64,000 bases of DNA, from NCBI GenBank assembly GCA_013433145.1, contig CM024189.1, positions 9,602,001 to 9,666,000 of the forward strand, written 5' to 3'. The first letter of the stretch is position 1. Each line of letters starts with the position of its first letter. Shown in pieces: positions 11,988 to 46,328 of the stretch. Under the pieces are notes generated by a model. It did no database searches and was not told where the DNA came from. It saw only the letters and a list, made by a program, of their open reading frames with translations. A program made the position numbers and the translations under genes. The DNA is from Ascaris suum (Eukaryota; Nematoda; Chromadorea; Rhabditida; Ascarididae).

Positions 11988-14505
11988 CAAGTGATAAGAA
12001 AAAAGTGCCGTAGTAAAAAATTGTGCTTTCCTGAAGGAACCAGTCTACCGTTCACGCTGATCTGTTAGCGGCACAACAATTAACGAAATTTCAAAAACAT
12101 GATTGTCGAGGTGTTTCTTAAGGAAGCAATCTTTATAAGTCTGGTCTGTTTGACGAGGACAAACACCGTCCAGTAAGGACAAATGTCGTTTTCAGAAGTG
12201 TTTGAGATGCCATAGAGGTTCGCACACGTTCTAGAGTATTGAGGGATTGTTCGCGCTTTAAGGATGTAATTGTTCGTCCATGTCATCGGAAGCACCTCCG
12301 CAACAACTTTCTATGAAAGAAGAAAATCCGATTGAAAAAAACACACCATATCATATATTAGCAGCTTATTACAGGTCGTTGCAAGCAATTCAAACAAAGG
12401 CTGTTAGAAAAAAAAAGCCGATGTACCGCCGTTTATTTGCTCTTTTCTCTTTGTGACTTCATGTACTCGACTGCTGTGTATAAGTACCCACTGGAAAGCC
12501 AATGGATATCAAGCCCACATTGATAAACACGCATTTCGTGTTTGGTGCGGCAAAAGAGAAACGAATAAAATAAGAACGAGCGGACGAGTCCAGCAACAGG
12601 CCATTTTAAATATTTTTGAGTCTGAAGCTGGGAGAAATGAATGAAGACAGAAGCCGCTGACTTTCGCAGCCACTTCCGTTTCCGAAATTATTTCCGAAAT
12701 TGCGTATTATCAAAGCTATTGTTACCGTAAACCATTTCGACGACGACCCCTGTACCACGAAATCTCAATGGTATTACCCTCACGGTGATTTATTTGTTTA
12801 TTCGTTCGCTTGTTTATTCATTTATTTTAATGTCCCGGGTGGGAAAACATTCAAAAGTATGTATGTGAGGAGCATGAACAGCAAGAACGAGTAAAATGTT
12901 CGCAAAATTTAATACTTAAGAACAGCAGTGGTGCGCAGATTGAAATGAGTCAGCCGCAGCTTAAAAGAGGAAGGAGTGGATGGATTAACGATACAGGTAC
13001 GGAGCAGAATGCAGTCGTATAACGTAAGATTGGAAAATATGAAGAAAATTGCTTGTAGTGCAACATGCTCTGACTGTTCAGAACTGATGCGCATATCGGT
13101 AACGACGAGGGGTAATTTGATATTTTTCTGAAGCGAGATGCCGGAAAAGCCGAACACAATTTTTAAACAAAGAATCAAGTCAAAATTTAGCCTCCGGTAT
13201 TCTAAGATTCCCGGCTGGATATATATTCATCTATTTATTTATTTATTCATTTATTTCTTTATTAATTTATGTTTATTATATTACAAGGGCTTTCAGGGCG
13301 CCTATATCGTGTCAGTCCGACATATTTTTATTACTCTTAAAAAACTCTCCTTCTTTGGCGTTGGGAGGAATCTTCTGTGGACGAAATCGAATGCCCTTCT
13401 CACTCGGAATATCGCGGCAGCCGGCTTCGTTAATGGCCGGAATATCACATTTGCATACGTGTTTGTCGTATTGAGTGAACAGCGATTGCTGTTGATTTAA
13501 AGGACATTAGCTTCACTTCGAATTATGGATGCGGTTGAAAACAGCAAAGCTGACGAAGAGATGGTGAGCATTTTCTCACGTCGCTTTCGCTTTCTTCACC
13601 GAACAAGGAAGTCGTGAATGCATCGATCTTTGTTGAAACAACGCCAATGTGAATTGTTTGAGCCATTTCTAGGTGCTCCATTTAAGTGAGAAGTTGGCGC
13701 TTTTATTTGCCTTTTTACGACCTTTACACAAATCCTATTTTCATGTTTTTTTGCTCGAATATGAACAGAGCTTCCCTTCCATTGCCGAATTCAGAAATTT
13801 TCGACATCGCATTCGTCGGCCTATTCGAAAAACAAAACTTTTAGATACTTTCTCTCCTTGTATTATTCTGCGAGGAAAAAGTTATCTTGCCACTTGCTTC
13901 TTTGTTGATCGCAGTCGATGTTTGTTGATGATATTTCTTATAGCAATGCCGTCTTGTAATTGGTTGCTAAAGGTGCAGGGTCGTGTCACAGAGAAGCATG
14001 CCTATAAAGATCTCGCATCAAATGTCCACAGCAGCTCTTGAAGGTGATGTAAAAAAGCGAGAAATAATAAAGATGGTTAAACCAGGATGTACATAATTCC
14101 TCATTGCACATATAATGACCAAATATTTCTTGGCATTTGAGAATAGCGAGTGATGTGCATAATCACTCTTTTGTGGAGTGTCGAAGAGCTGTGAGACGTA
14201 TCGAGTGTTGAACTGGTTTATGAAATGCCAATTTTCTCTACGATGTGAAAGTGGATTTAGTGTGGTAGAGCAGCAGAGCTGTGAGTCCCTTTCATTTTTC
14301 ACCTTCATGCTTAAAATGACTATGGTATATCTGAATCACATGAAATCGTAAGACTCGGTGAAAGTGATGGCTGGTTCTAGCAACGTATGGAGGTAGTTGC
14401 GGTAGCAAAGAGTCACAGTGAATTTGTTAGCCACTTGCGTTAGGTACAGCAGCACGCAATGTTGATAGTATATAGCGGCAGGATGTATCATGATAGTTAA
14501 TATTT
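11988..14505. other. mostly non-coding, with TTTA-rich low complexity
   Basis: There are short TTTATTTATT-type tracts at about 12786-12830 and 13225-13265. Open frames at 13138-13500 and 13673-14041 (plus) and 14018-14308 (minus) lack convincing splice signals. The first of these runs through the TTTA tract. Confidence 0.45.
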
Positions 14506-14842
14506 CTAGCGTGTGCGCCCTTTATCTTGGAACGTTTCATTTAGGAATTCCCATGCAGTCCGAGTACTATTACAGGGGAAGGGCGACGATTGTACACTTG
14601 GATCTGACATGTCTAGCCTTTTAAGCGCTGCGGAACGCTGGGCGCTAGCTGCAAGTCCAACCCCACTCGAGGAAACGAATTTCGAAGATGGAGCAATGGT
14701 TCGTATGACCGATTTCATTGTTTCGATTTGTTTCTGACGCCCGTCATACCTAAAGTCCTGGTCTTCAGAGCATTCGGTAGAACTTCCTGCACTCCATTGT
14801 CCATCATCTTGAAACTTCGTTTCCATTCTGTCATCTTCCTTG
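14506..14842 (-). CDS. probable terminal exon, serine-rich hydrophilic protein
   Basis: On the minus strand an acceptor TAATTATCAG (AG at 14844-14843) is followed by 112 codons to TAG 14508-14506. The peptide is hydrophilic and serine-rich (SAGSSTECSEDQDF, KFVSSSGVGLAASAQRSAAL). An ATG sits in frame at 14826, so it could instead be the start. No family is recognised. No matching upstream minus exon was found, and upstream lies directly over the plus-strand exon at 14865, which is an odd arrangement. Confidence 0.45.
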
Positions 14843-14864
14843 CTGATAATTAGTGTATATTACA

Positions 14865-15222
14865 GCGCTTGTATTTGGATCCATGGAAGCTGTCTATGGA
14901 AGTTGCATATGAAATCTGCAAGAGAAACCAATGGGACCCGCAAACTGGTCGCCAACTCCGAGCTTCTCACAGTGAGATCCCAATAGAGCAAGACTTCGAG
15001 CAGGAAACTGCACCACGCACAACAGCAGTTGACATCACACCACTGAACAAAGGTGTTCGATATCGACATGCATTACTCGGCAGCGCTTCTGAACCTGCTT
15101 CTGCAATGCATTCGAATATAAGGCGCAAGCGAAATTTGAGATACCGTAGTGGGATTTCTAGGCTTGCGCGAAAAAACTGGAGAAAGCGAGACGTTTTTGG
15201 CTCCATTCTAGATTACAACTAG
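14865..15222 (+). CDS. probable terminal exon, basic protein
   Basis: A TATATTACAG acceptor (AG at about 14863-14864) is followed by 118 codons to TAG. The peptide includes DPWKLSMEVAYEICKRNQWD and a strongly basic C-terminal part (RRKRNLRYRSG, RKNWRKRD). The frame shows no interruptions and coding composition is good. The family is not recognised. The acceptor lies only about 22 bp from the acceptor of the minus-strand block at 14842. Confidence 0.5.
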
Positions 15223-17212
15223 AATGCCTTCGACCTGCAAAACAACTGATTTTGTGCTTGACGTTGAGTCCCTATTGCTCGTACTTGTGGAAGACGCCAA
15301 GCTCCCTCTTTGAATAATTTGGGCATGTGGGGAGAACCGAAATTTGATCTCATCAATGATCACATTTTGCAGCATGTCGACTGCCCACGGCGAAAAACAA
15401 AGGAGGAGTGGTGTTTGCCCGAGCGATTTCGAGCGCAGTTGCGATGCAGAACACTTTAAAAGCTATTCACAACAACAAATCTCACAAAATCCCTCAAGTC
15501 GAGCATAAAGCAGCATCACTGTTCATTTGTGGATTCGGTGTGCGAAGTACTGGAAATTAGCTTGCTCTGCATCAATTGATCTCGGCTGTCGCCATTAAAT
15601 CTCTTGCCTCCCTCGCAGAGGCGTCAGGTCTTCCATTTTTTCTCGCGTCAGCATTTCGCTCTCCGGAAGGTTGCATCATCTCTTGCTTCCTTCGACTGCG
15701 CTCACTCACTATGGACTTGCGAAAAAGGTTGCTCAATTCAGTGGTTTGATTTTCAGCCGCCCAAGGAAAAAATGAAGAAGAAAATGCGATGGAACAAAGA
15801 CCAGCGAAGGGCGGCTCAGGAGGTGCAGAAGTGCGCTTCAATAATGTTACCATTCAAGCCGTTTGTTTTAATTTCCCTTTTCGTTTTCATTCCTTACGTA
15901 ATTTGCATGGACTGAGAAGGCGAGCTAGAAGCATCGAGGAAAAGCATCACTATGTCGTGCTCTTCAAGTATGGCACTAGATGACAGCATAAGTAGAATGG
16001 TTTTGCGAGCAGACATCCCTCCTATTGGAAATAAGAGAAATTTTCATGGGTCATGTGCCTCAGAGCGTCCTTCTGTTGTTTTTTTTTTTTAAACTGGAGT
16101 TGTTCTCTTCATGACACTACATAGCCACCACATAATTCCATCTCCCACTTCTTTCATAGCTTTCATTGTGTCCCAACATGAGCTTTGCTGCGAACCCCTG
16201 CGATATCGTTTATATTATCAAGGCACATTTAGTTCAAATGGCAAAACCAGTTCTTCAGTTATAAAAAAGAGGGCGCTTTACATAAAAAGCGAATTTTTTT
16301 CTGAGTGGGAAAATTCCTTTTCTTTTCCCAAAAAAAACTCTCTTTCCCTGCTCTCACACTATGACACTATTGAAAATTTCATTTCAAAACATTTATGCAC
16401 CCAGAAGTTCACCAGCCCCTCCCCCTCTCTTTCAACCGCGCCGCAGCAGCCCCGACACCTACTTTCTGTCAAAGTCAAAAGTCACGTCGCCACTTGAGAG
16501 CAAGGTTTTCATCGACCTCACGCTTGGAAGCCTCTAGATGGAAAAATGACGACGATCAAATGGCTTCTGATGTTGGCGTTGAAACGGAGCCAAGAGATGT
16601 CTTGTAATTGTTTGGTCTGATTTTAGAAACCGATGCCTTTGCATTTGATCGTCCGGGAGGTAAAGTCCAAAAAATGGCGCATCTGAGATCGGTCTTGCAA
16701 CGTACTCAAAAGTCTTCCATCTCTTAGGACTTGGTGCGTTGGGGATAAATTATGCATATTGATGCTCCGAAATCTCAACCTTTAAAATTCCACAGCGATC
16801 TGAGCACTTATAAGCTTGAAGCCTCGATATGCTGAAATAGCACCTCATCGTTCTCTAGGTATACATTACTTCGCCGCTCCACCTCAAAAATCCCAAGGTG
16901 CTAAACCTGGTGGGAACCTGAGTGGTTTTGTGATCACCTTGCAATCAAATCAAAACACGTTTCTCCTCGATGGTCCTTGGGCGATATAGGCGGGAGGAGT
17001 GGGAGGGGGATTTTCGGTGTCGTGATGCTCGGAAGCCTCCGACCGAAGAATTTGGTTGCAACTACGCTGTTCAAACCGCTGAATCCCGTAATACTACGAA
17101 ATCCCCCTTCTCCTTGTAGCGTGCCTCCAGAATATCGAAACAGTTCACATCCACGTTCGAGAAGGCGAGCGTTTCTGACATTTGATGGCGGTCCAAGCAT
17201 TTCTTGGACCCA
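15223..17212. other. intergenic or intronic, weak exon candidates
   Basis: A possible plus exon begins after TTTGATTTTCAG near 15760 with a lysine-rich start (EKMKKKMRWNKDQRRAAQEV). The opposite strand is open as well, so it is not called. A run of T lies at about 16078-16090. The minus strand over 16934-17200 holds coding-like fragments in shifted frames. Confidence 0.35.
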
Positions 17213-17336
17213 TCATTTGATGAGTTCAAAAGTGTGCTGCTTCCACCATTCACTATCGCTACCCAGCGATGCTTTGGAAAACCAATCACTCATCGTAACT
17301 TCATCAGAAAACAAGCTCCTGATGCATTTTGCGAGA
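17213..17336 (-). CDS. possible terminal exon
   Basis: A minus-strand acceptor GGCGATTTTCAG is followed by 40 codons to TGA, with peptide motifs LAKCIRSLFSDEVTMSDWFS and SDSEWWKQHTFELIK. Below the stop, another frame stays coding-like (RLLERGCELFRYSGG), which would fit either a second exon or an old frameshifted copy. Not recognised. Confidence 0.35.
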
Positions 17337-20300
17337 CTGAAAATCGCCATGACTGGAATCCGCAGGCTATAACTACGAGGAGGGCTGAGGGAGCATAGCT
17401 TGGCAGAATCACAAATAGACTGCGCCTGAAATAAACCAACGTGCCTTGATTTGATTTCAATAATGATTACGGCTATTAAGCTGATATATGCTGGGCAAAC
17501 ACACAACCCTGCCGTGATGTGATCTCAAAACTTAATAAAAAATTGGGGCCTTCATGTGAACATGAGAGGACTGTTTTGAAACTGCTTTGAATAGTGTTTT
17601 CTCAATCAATTCGTCCTGCGAGATTCGTTTTAAAGTGTTTCTTCAGATTCTATCCTCCCTCTCTCGCAAGTACAGCAGTGTCTGTAGCTTGCATAAACGT
17701 TTTTCTACCTATTTACTTCTCAACCAGTGAGGCAATGATGCTTCTCACTAGTAGGTATTTTGTAGCCTATCAAGGTCGTATCTGCCAAGGGTGGAAGCGA
17801 AGCTCGTCGAAAGGAAGAAAAAAGGCTTTCGGCGAAAGGCACTGAGATCACTAAAGGACAACTTCCACTATCAAATCGGGCTTCACGCTTAAAACTTGAG
17901 TTTATGGCCAGAAAGAAAGCGCAGGAGGAAAAAGGTCAGAGTACTCTGTCATAGTTTCTAGCTCATAAGTTACGTAGATTTGTTATCAGGGCAGCTATAA
18001 ATTAGCGCCAGCATGTGTGAAAAACCACTTCACAGGTATTATTTGCAGATACACTCACTAGCACTCTCCGCTCAGTTAATACCGACTAATGAAAACTTAA
18101 TTTTCTTCGTTGACGTTCTTCACGGCTGCCATTTTTATGGAATGTTAAAAAAAAGTCGAATTTATTTCGAAATGAAACTTCTCTAGCTTAATGAATTCGC
18201 AATGCCATCACTAGTCTGCTTCGCGAAAGCTCTCGTTGCATTAACGGGAGAAATTAGTAGAGATGATTGATTGCCACCTAGGAAAAATTCCTTCCATCCG
18301 TTGAGTGCCTTCGAAAAATGCCTTTGGGCAAAACTGCGAGGTTCAGAGGCTAAAATCTAGCTGCTGCTTAAATTAGAACAAATACCGACCAGAAAAAAAC
18401 CTCTACTTCGTTATATACTTCACGTTTCCAAGAAAAGATTAAAAATTGGATCTGCATAAGGAACGAATTCACTATTTGCCTCCATTTCCGACTACCATGA
18501 GATAATGTATATTCAAAGGCAGGAAATTGCAAGCATTGTCCACTACGAGAGCATTTGGAATTCCAAAAGTATTCACACCACCTCCGAACTTCTCCAATCG
18601 ATGTCTTCGAACGCCGAGATATTGAAAATAAAAAGCAGTTTCTGTATTTACCCCAAGCGATGTCAAAGTGCCCAAATGCCAGCTTATTTCTTGGCTATCG
18701 TCGTGACGACTTCGAAATCTATCGGCCTTTTGTCGATCCAGCTATCGATTTTTACAAGTTGATTAATGATCTCAACATGTTTTCCTCATAGTTAAGTGCC
18801 TGCCAGTTGGACGCTTCTCGTGAGAAATGCTATGTCTTAGACATAAACTCTTACGATAAGTATATGTCCGATAGAGATGGAATACGACTGCCATCAACAG
18901 GAAAATGCTATCCGTGACCTCAGTATATTGATAAGTCGAAAACTGCATTGGAGTTTTCTTCGCGCTAAAATATCCCCACTGCTTCATTAGACTCTTCCTT
19001 GTTTTTCTATGAATAAGGATTATACTTGCTTACGCTTCGCGACGTTTGCCTTAGCATTACATAGGAAATGCTAAAGCGACTGTGGTTTGAATTGTTTTTG
19101 AAAAGTGCGCAATTCTTCAGATCAGAATGCAACGTCCAGGATCGGACCGTCTTCGCGTTACAGCGGCGGTTTCAGAACGAAGTAACACTATTCTCAACAA
19201 TATGCAACTTTTCCGGCTCAAGTTTTATATTGTCGTGCAATCTCGTCTAAGCTACTTTCCAGCGGTAACACAGAGCTCAGCAATGGGAAGATTGAGCCTC
19301 ATAGCTTAGGAGGTTTTGAGGATGCTGTAAGTGTGACACTGCACAAGTCGCGTACAAAAAGTTAATTGAGCACCGCCTCAATCTAGCGCTCACTTCTTGG
19401 CGCTTTTTGTGGGGTTGCACAGATATCGGTTGAATTTCTTATTGAATTCGACTTATTTTCACGAAACTAATTTCAAGGTACAATTTTATGAGTTCGGATA
19501 CGCCAATTCCACCGTTCAGAGTAATTTGGTCATTCATTGCTTCGAGGCCGTTTGAATAATCTGCGTTCCATAGTTTGCAAAAGAATCCGCATTGTCTTTA
19601 TTATCATTTATCGAAATCGTTTCTCGAATTCCCGCAGAGCTCTTCTACTTCTCACCCCTTTGTTCTCCTCACCCTTTCCAATCTTTGCAATCTTTATTGA
19701 GACCTCATCCTATTTTCCTATGTCTTTGTCAGCCTATTGATCATTTTCATGGCCTCTTTAGTTCAGCTAACCGAGGTTGACAGATCCCCTGAATCGAGCA
19801 TGTTTCACGATTTAATGGACTAGGCAGGTAATACGCGGCTTTCTGCTCTCTCTAATCACCTGCGCGTCTAGTATCGCGTTGTTTTTTGCGGCGTTTTCAG
19901 CGTTCGCGCTAATATCAACCGGCGAATGGGGTGAATGGGGTATTTCAAGGGATCAACCCACAGCATTGAATGCCGGTATCTGTTCGCCCATTTAAAGAGT
20001 TGATATTGGATTGCTCGACTGCATGCTGAATGTCTCGAGATTTCCAGATATTTTGCTATATTCGTATATGTTGTATATCGCCCTCCAAAGTGGTCTCCTC
20101 AACGTGTATCTGTGAAATAATTTCATGACGGTGTGGATATAATCAGCATATGTGATCAATGAAATATGTTGGCTATATATGATAGTTATGAATAAGGAAG
20201 TGTTTTTCTCCCCAGATGGGTGTTCGAAATGATGTACATACATGTAATAACGCTACGGATTTGTCTTCCTTTGCAGTTTAGTATATAGTATGCAAATGTG

Positions 20301-20367
20301 GAAAATTTTTGCAGACTTCAAAAAAATTTTCCATGCCTCAAATGATCTTTGATTGAATTATTCTTGC
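17337..20367. other. no supported intact gene
   Basis: Short overlapping open frames only, apart from the integrase-like fragment at 18.5 kb listed separately. A coding-like plus frame at 18555-18791 (motif FLGYRRDDFEIYRPFVDP) overlaps that fragment, so one of the two is a shadow. Confidence 0.4.
18478..18675 (-). pseudogene. possible integrase-like fragment
   Basis: A minus-strand peptide contains FGIPNALVVDNACNF. This is reminiscent of the FGIP...SDNG..F segment around the second catalytic Asp of retroviral-type integrases from LTR retroelements. Only this segment is visible and the surrounding frames are broken. The opposite strand is also open. This is a weak, motif-only suggestion of retroelement debris. 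Confidence 0.2.
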
Positions 20368-20490
20368 TTAGAGAGAACTGGCAGAACCAGGATTCTGTAA
20401 ATTTGCTTCAACCTCCTCAAGAAAAGGCTTCTTTGTCGAGAACCAGTACACCAATTCTTCATCGGACTTCTTCGGTTGGGCGTGGAAATT
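20368..20490 (-). CDS. possible terminal exon or gene fragment
   Basis: After an ATCAAG acceptor-like site, 40 codons lead to TAA. The peptide has NFHAQPKKSDEELVYWFS and then KKPFLEEVEANLQNPGSAS, acidic and clearly coding-like. It lies below the stop of the cysteine-module locus on the same strand. Frames just upstream are open but shifted, so it may be part of a decayed gene. Confidence 0.35.
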   Translation of the reverse strand, partial: NFHAQPKKSDEELVYWFSTKKPFLEEVEANLQNPGSASSL

Positions 20491-21269
20491 CTTGATTTAT
20501 TCTGTACTGGCTTCTATGCCGCGGCTGTTTCTTCAAACTCCCTAAACCAAATCCTTCTTATGGGCGTAAAAGACACCCATTCGCTTACTTGACATTCCAT
20601 GCGACAATGAGTGGTGTCAACTTTGAAAGTATTATATATAGCGCATCTTACCCCTTGCAAATTAGTTCTTTTAGCGATAGAAAGGAAATTTGAGACCGCC
20701 TAAAGTATCAAAATGGACACCATAACAGCCAATTATAACATCAAAAGATAGGTCTCACATCGTTCAGCAGGATGGCGGGCGGACACATACATGGTTGAAA
20801 AAATATGAGCTTGTGCGTGTATTCTCCATGTGGAATTGTCGCACCCATTCTTACGCTATCACTCGTGGTCTTAAAGCTCCAGCTGTCTTAGCATTTCACG
20901 AATACGACAAATAGCTGCACTCTCCTCCTTGAACACAAGGTTCTGTCACTGGTTAGCATAAACTACTCTCAAATTCCGAAGAAAAACCTCAGTCCTTCCC
21001 TGATCGATCCTTCTTAATTAATATGCTTTCATAGTTAAAATGACATCGCGACGATGAATTCATCCTGCTAGGACGTTTCATGCTCGTTATTAGTCGTTCA
21101 ATGCAAAATTAACAAATACCTTTTATCCACTTTTATTAATATATGATTCCCAACAACAAAACAACACAATAAAAAACAATTTAACAGAGATAAAACAATG
21201 CGAGTAAAGGAAGCAAAATAAAATTCAGTGTAAAGTGGTTGATTTCACATGAAGAAGAGAAATTAATTC

Positions 21270-42598
<21,329 letters not shown>

Positions 42599-42693
42599 GC
42601 GAGCGAAATGAAATTTGAGAGACGTTATACGTTCTCTTATCCTACATACCAATTTTGCAAGATTGCTATTGTCAACAATTTCAGCGGAGAATT
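42599..42693. promoter_or_regulatory. compact head-to-head promoter region
   Basis: Only 95 bp separate the minus-strand ATG (42598) from the plus-strand ATG (42694). It includes a GTCAACAATTTCAG acceptor (AG at 42683-42684) placed ten bases before the plus ATG, consistent with trans-splicing. Confidence 0.45.
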
Positions 42694-42837
42694 ATGCAAA
42701 TTCTACTTCCTTTCATTGTTTTGTTAGGTATCTGCAGCACGAGGGGCTTCCGCTCTCATGTCCAACGATCTAACGTTAGAGCTTCTCGAGAATGCCCTAT
42801 CCTTCGCCAGATTCCAATTTCGGCTTCCCAACTCTAA
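42694..42837 (+). CDS. signal-peptide exon of a plus-strand gene
   Basis: ATG 42694 starts MQILLPFIVLLGICSTRGF, a clear signal peptide. The frame continues 47 codons with a basic secreted part (SHVQRSNVRASRECPIL) to a stop at 42835-42837. Alternatively it splices at TTGTTAG|GTATCTG in phase 1, the usual position for a nematode signal-peptide exon. Downstream exons are not resolved; a possible piece is near 43.19-43.36 kb (KKLPFRILRVKRDLCKN). Confidence 0.5.
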   Translation: MQILLPFIVLLGICSTRGFRSHVQRSNVRASRECPILRQIPISASQL

Positions 42838-44378
42838 TTCTATTCTCTAGTCCTCTAGAGATGTTTAGACTCCCCATCGTCCCCCTCCCCCTCCACCCTT
42901 GCTATGTTCATGTACAACACTTCTCGGTAGTACTGAAGTTGGTTTCTTTTCCAAAAATAATCAACGAATTTCATAGAACGGCAGTCAATTATCAGCAAAT
43001 TTTTCTTGACACCCATCTTGAATATAATAGCAAACGACAAAAATAACGAGGCTATTATCGAATATTTCATTCACAACAAAAAATATGCATATCGCATGAA
43101 ACACATTTTGCAATTCACAGCTTGAAAATTGAGCATTTTGTTCTTGTTCTTCAATCTTTTCTTCTTACCGTTTGCTTTTATCATCTCAACGTTAAGAAAC
43201 TGCCATTCCGAATTCTTCGTGTAAAACGCGATTTATGCAAAAATCGCCTTCTGCTCATTATTATTTTGTTGCTTCATCGCCTCGCTGCTCGTGAATTTCG
43301 TTTGTGCAGTTGTCGAATTTCCCGATGTGTTAGTTCGAGTTTGATTTGTCGAGCATTTTTTCTAAAATTGCACACATATCTTAGCATCTCTCACATAACT
43401 CGGCGCTGGTTTGTTTTCCTAGGCTTTTGAAGTGCAGATGGTTAGAGTGTTTACGTTGAGGGACTCCAAGACAATGAAATGGCATGAACTCGCTTCTCTA
43501 GAATACCAGCTTAAAGTTTAACGATTTTTATTAAAGAAATAAACTTGAGCAATGCAGTGTTTTCGAGACATTTTCGAATAATCCTTAGATTCTCAAAACG
43601 CTCAAAATTTTTCAATAAACGGTAAAAGGTGTTTGAATTTCGCCACTATTTCAATTGGCATCACAATATGTGCTATAAGCTTATAATCCCCTTAAATGAA
43701 ATTATTGTTCATAGAAAGTGTTGCGATTTATCGACATCGAGCAAATTTATCGGCAGTCTCGAGAAAGTGAACACGTTCTCATAAATTCTACAGCGTTTCG
43801 CGGAGTAAAATGAAAGTGAATGGTCTGGAAGAGATGTTCTGTAGGAGCACAGTGACTCACAGGAGAAATTTTTACACTAAGAGCCAAATATACTTATTCA
43901 ATTTTCTACACCACATCTATGAGTAGCTCGGAAATATCATCTTCTCACAGCTGCGTTCTAAAATAATACCTCATATAAACCCTAAACACTGCTCAAGCCT
44001 AGCTTGGAAAAAAGAGAATGAGAAACAAAAAAGGCTAAAAAAAAATGAAAAATTTGATACGCATTCCACAGCGGTTCATGCTACCAATAGGTGAAATTTC
44101 CCCCTTTTGATTCTTATATTTCATTTTTCGGCTTATTCATACGACCAAATTCTTCCTCTCTATTCGATTACGATCTTTCTATGCATTTCGGTGTGCTTAT
44201 AAGTGCGATTTTTTTTCTTATATTATTACTCGCTCTTCTATTTACTCACACTAATTTAATCTCATTTAAACTTTCTCACTGAGAAATTGTTTTAAACTAT
44301 GTCAAATATTTTGTGTTGTTGTTTCGAGTGGCGGCGTGCCTGCATGGCAGTTTTCCTCGCTTCGCAGCGTGGTACTAG
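42838..44378. other. intron or intergenic sequence
   Basis: Apart from the uncertain plus frame at 43122-43430 (with REFRLCSCRISRCVSS) I see no supported exon. Confidence 0.35.
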
Positions 44379-44687
44379 AAGAACTATATAGAGACACTTG
44401 CACTGCGGGGCATTTCTAACATAGGACAGCAGCGAAAGCTTGTATGGTATTTCGTACACGCTATCTGCAGTCTACAATTCCCTTGTGCGAATAAACTTGT
44501 ATGCGCTCTGCAGCGAAACGCTACAGTTTACTGTTACCTTAATTACGAATCATATCAAGGTATGCCAGCTTATCGTGTAAGAAATATTCGAACAAATCGT
44601 CAAGGATACACACTAAATCGAAATGAAGGTCTTTTGCTTCAATCGATGGCAAGCAATTGTCGTAGGCGTCAGATCAATCGAACGCAG
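44379..44687 (+). CDS. coding exon, unrecognised
   Basis: The plus frame is open from after TAG 44376-44378 to a CGCAG|GTAATGG donor. Its 3' part is convincing: NATVYCYLNYESYQGMPAYR, NRQGYTLNRNEGLLLQSMAS and CRRRQINRTQ. It exits in phase 0. The true left edge is probably one of the CTGCAG acceptors at 44464-44469 or 44508-44513. It may be part of the plus gene beginning at 42694. Family unknown. Confidence 0.45.
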
Positions 44688-46010
44688 GTAATGGCTTTCT
44701 ACAAATTGGCTTCAATTCGTTTTTCTATTTTCCGAATTGTTGCTTTTTTCCACATTTTTGTATCTATATAACGTATATACTTATATCTCGAAGTGGGCAA
44801 AAACCAACGAAATATACAAATTAAATTACTTCAAATATGTCGTGTGGGATAAGTTCCATAGTTTTCGTGTTGTCATTTTCAGCGGCTTTTGCTTCATTGA
44901 TATCTAGAAAAAGTCATGTCACATAATAACGCCAATATGAGAATACGCCGGTTGATATGACGACATTATATCACAAAGAAATTGGTTGTATGCGTGGCTA
45001 TAAGTATAATCTAGAAGTTGTAAATTACAAGGTGTTAAATTATGTGAGCGATGAATCACTTTCCGCACGAACACATCTAATTTCTTTTCCCAGTATTCCC
45101 GAGATCCCCAACAGCGCCCGCAAGAAGAGTTTATTGGTAGTGCCAATAAAAGCATTTCGAATAGAAGTACTCGTAGAAATAATCGCTTCAAATTTTCGAG
45201 AAGTTTTTCCGGCTCATAACTTTCGGTTAAATCATAGCTTACTATTTCAGCGTGAAGTTAGAGATTAGTATTCGGCTGCAAGAGGTCATCTTTCGCATCA
45301 TGAAATTGCAAATGGAGCCGCAAAATACTCGAATAATCTCGTTTGTTTGGGGCATAAGGTATGACTCTCGATTCCGTTATAGATATGTTGAAATTATGGC
45401 TCATATTGTATTCAACAAATGACATCTCCATGTCTTTAGTATTTCGCAAGTTGACCACACCGAAAAGATTTAAGATTCATAGGGCTACTTGATGGAAGAG
45501 ATGATGTCGCCGCAATGATTTCTGTCCCATTAAATAGTATAAAAATGATGAGATGTTGCCTGACTATGCGTTTCTTTAAGCGAACAACCGGTTGCATCGA
45601 TGAACAAGAAATAATAAATCCGTTTCCACTATTTTCGTTTTACTTATTGAAGTCTTATTAGTTAAAGCTGAATATAGAAAGGAATATTTGGTCAAAAATT
45701 AGCAGCACGGCGCGATGGGAGGGATGTACACATGGCCACTATTCGCGACATCGAAGAGAACAGAATCGCGAGATTTTAATTGTAGTTTTCATAATGAACA
45801 CGCTTTACGGGTACTCATATGTCCTGATCATTGGTGTTATCCATGAGCCGTGTATGCCTCTATCGTCGCGCCGAAACCCTAGATATAACCAACTATTTGA
45901 AAAAAATTATATTTTATTGTTGTTGGTAGCAAGTTTACCCTCATGTTGTTTCCTTTTACGTGAGACGATAGAGCGGAAGTAGGAGAAGATGAGAAGAAAA
46001 CGTCATAGCA

Positions 46011-46129
46011 TTAGTACTGGAGCAAACCTTCACACCATTCAGAGGCAATGATGCCTACGAGTGCGATACAGGCTATAACTGCGGCGATGCCGATTGCAAT
46101 GTAAGCATACATTACAACGTACAACATTC
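46011..46129 (-). CDS. terminal exon with a transmembrane segment
   Basis: A CTCATTACAG acceptor is followed by 38 codons and TAA. The peptide MLYVVMYAYIAIGIAAVIAC with IALVGIIASEWC is a transmembrane helix, and a short EGLLQY tail follows. It joins in phase to a possible donor (GGAG|GTCACTG) of the minus-strand block above. The product would be a single-pass membrane protein with a tiny C-terminal tail. Family not recognised. Confidence 0.5.
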
Positions 46130-46328
46130 CTGTAATGAGTTTTACTTAATAATAACGGTATTTCATCGGTGCGAGTCTTCGCATGATATGCTGGCCAGTT
46201 TGACGTGCTTGAGATTGGAGATGAAAGCAGAGAGTTGTATTCTGCTATGGCTGATAAAAGTTGCATGACTGTTGTTAGGTCACCTGAATAAGCCCATTCT
46301 GCTTCAAATAAGCGGAGATATCAGCTCA

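Noticed and set aside
13138..13500. 120-codon plus frame with a hydrophobic segment
   Set aside because: The hydrophobic part is a TTTA-repeat translation.
44919..45191. Minus-strand frame with a signal-like start and several cysteines, opposed to a plus frame at 44957-45268
   Set aside because: It starts at TTG, has no acceptor, and both strands are open, so I could not decide that either is real.
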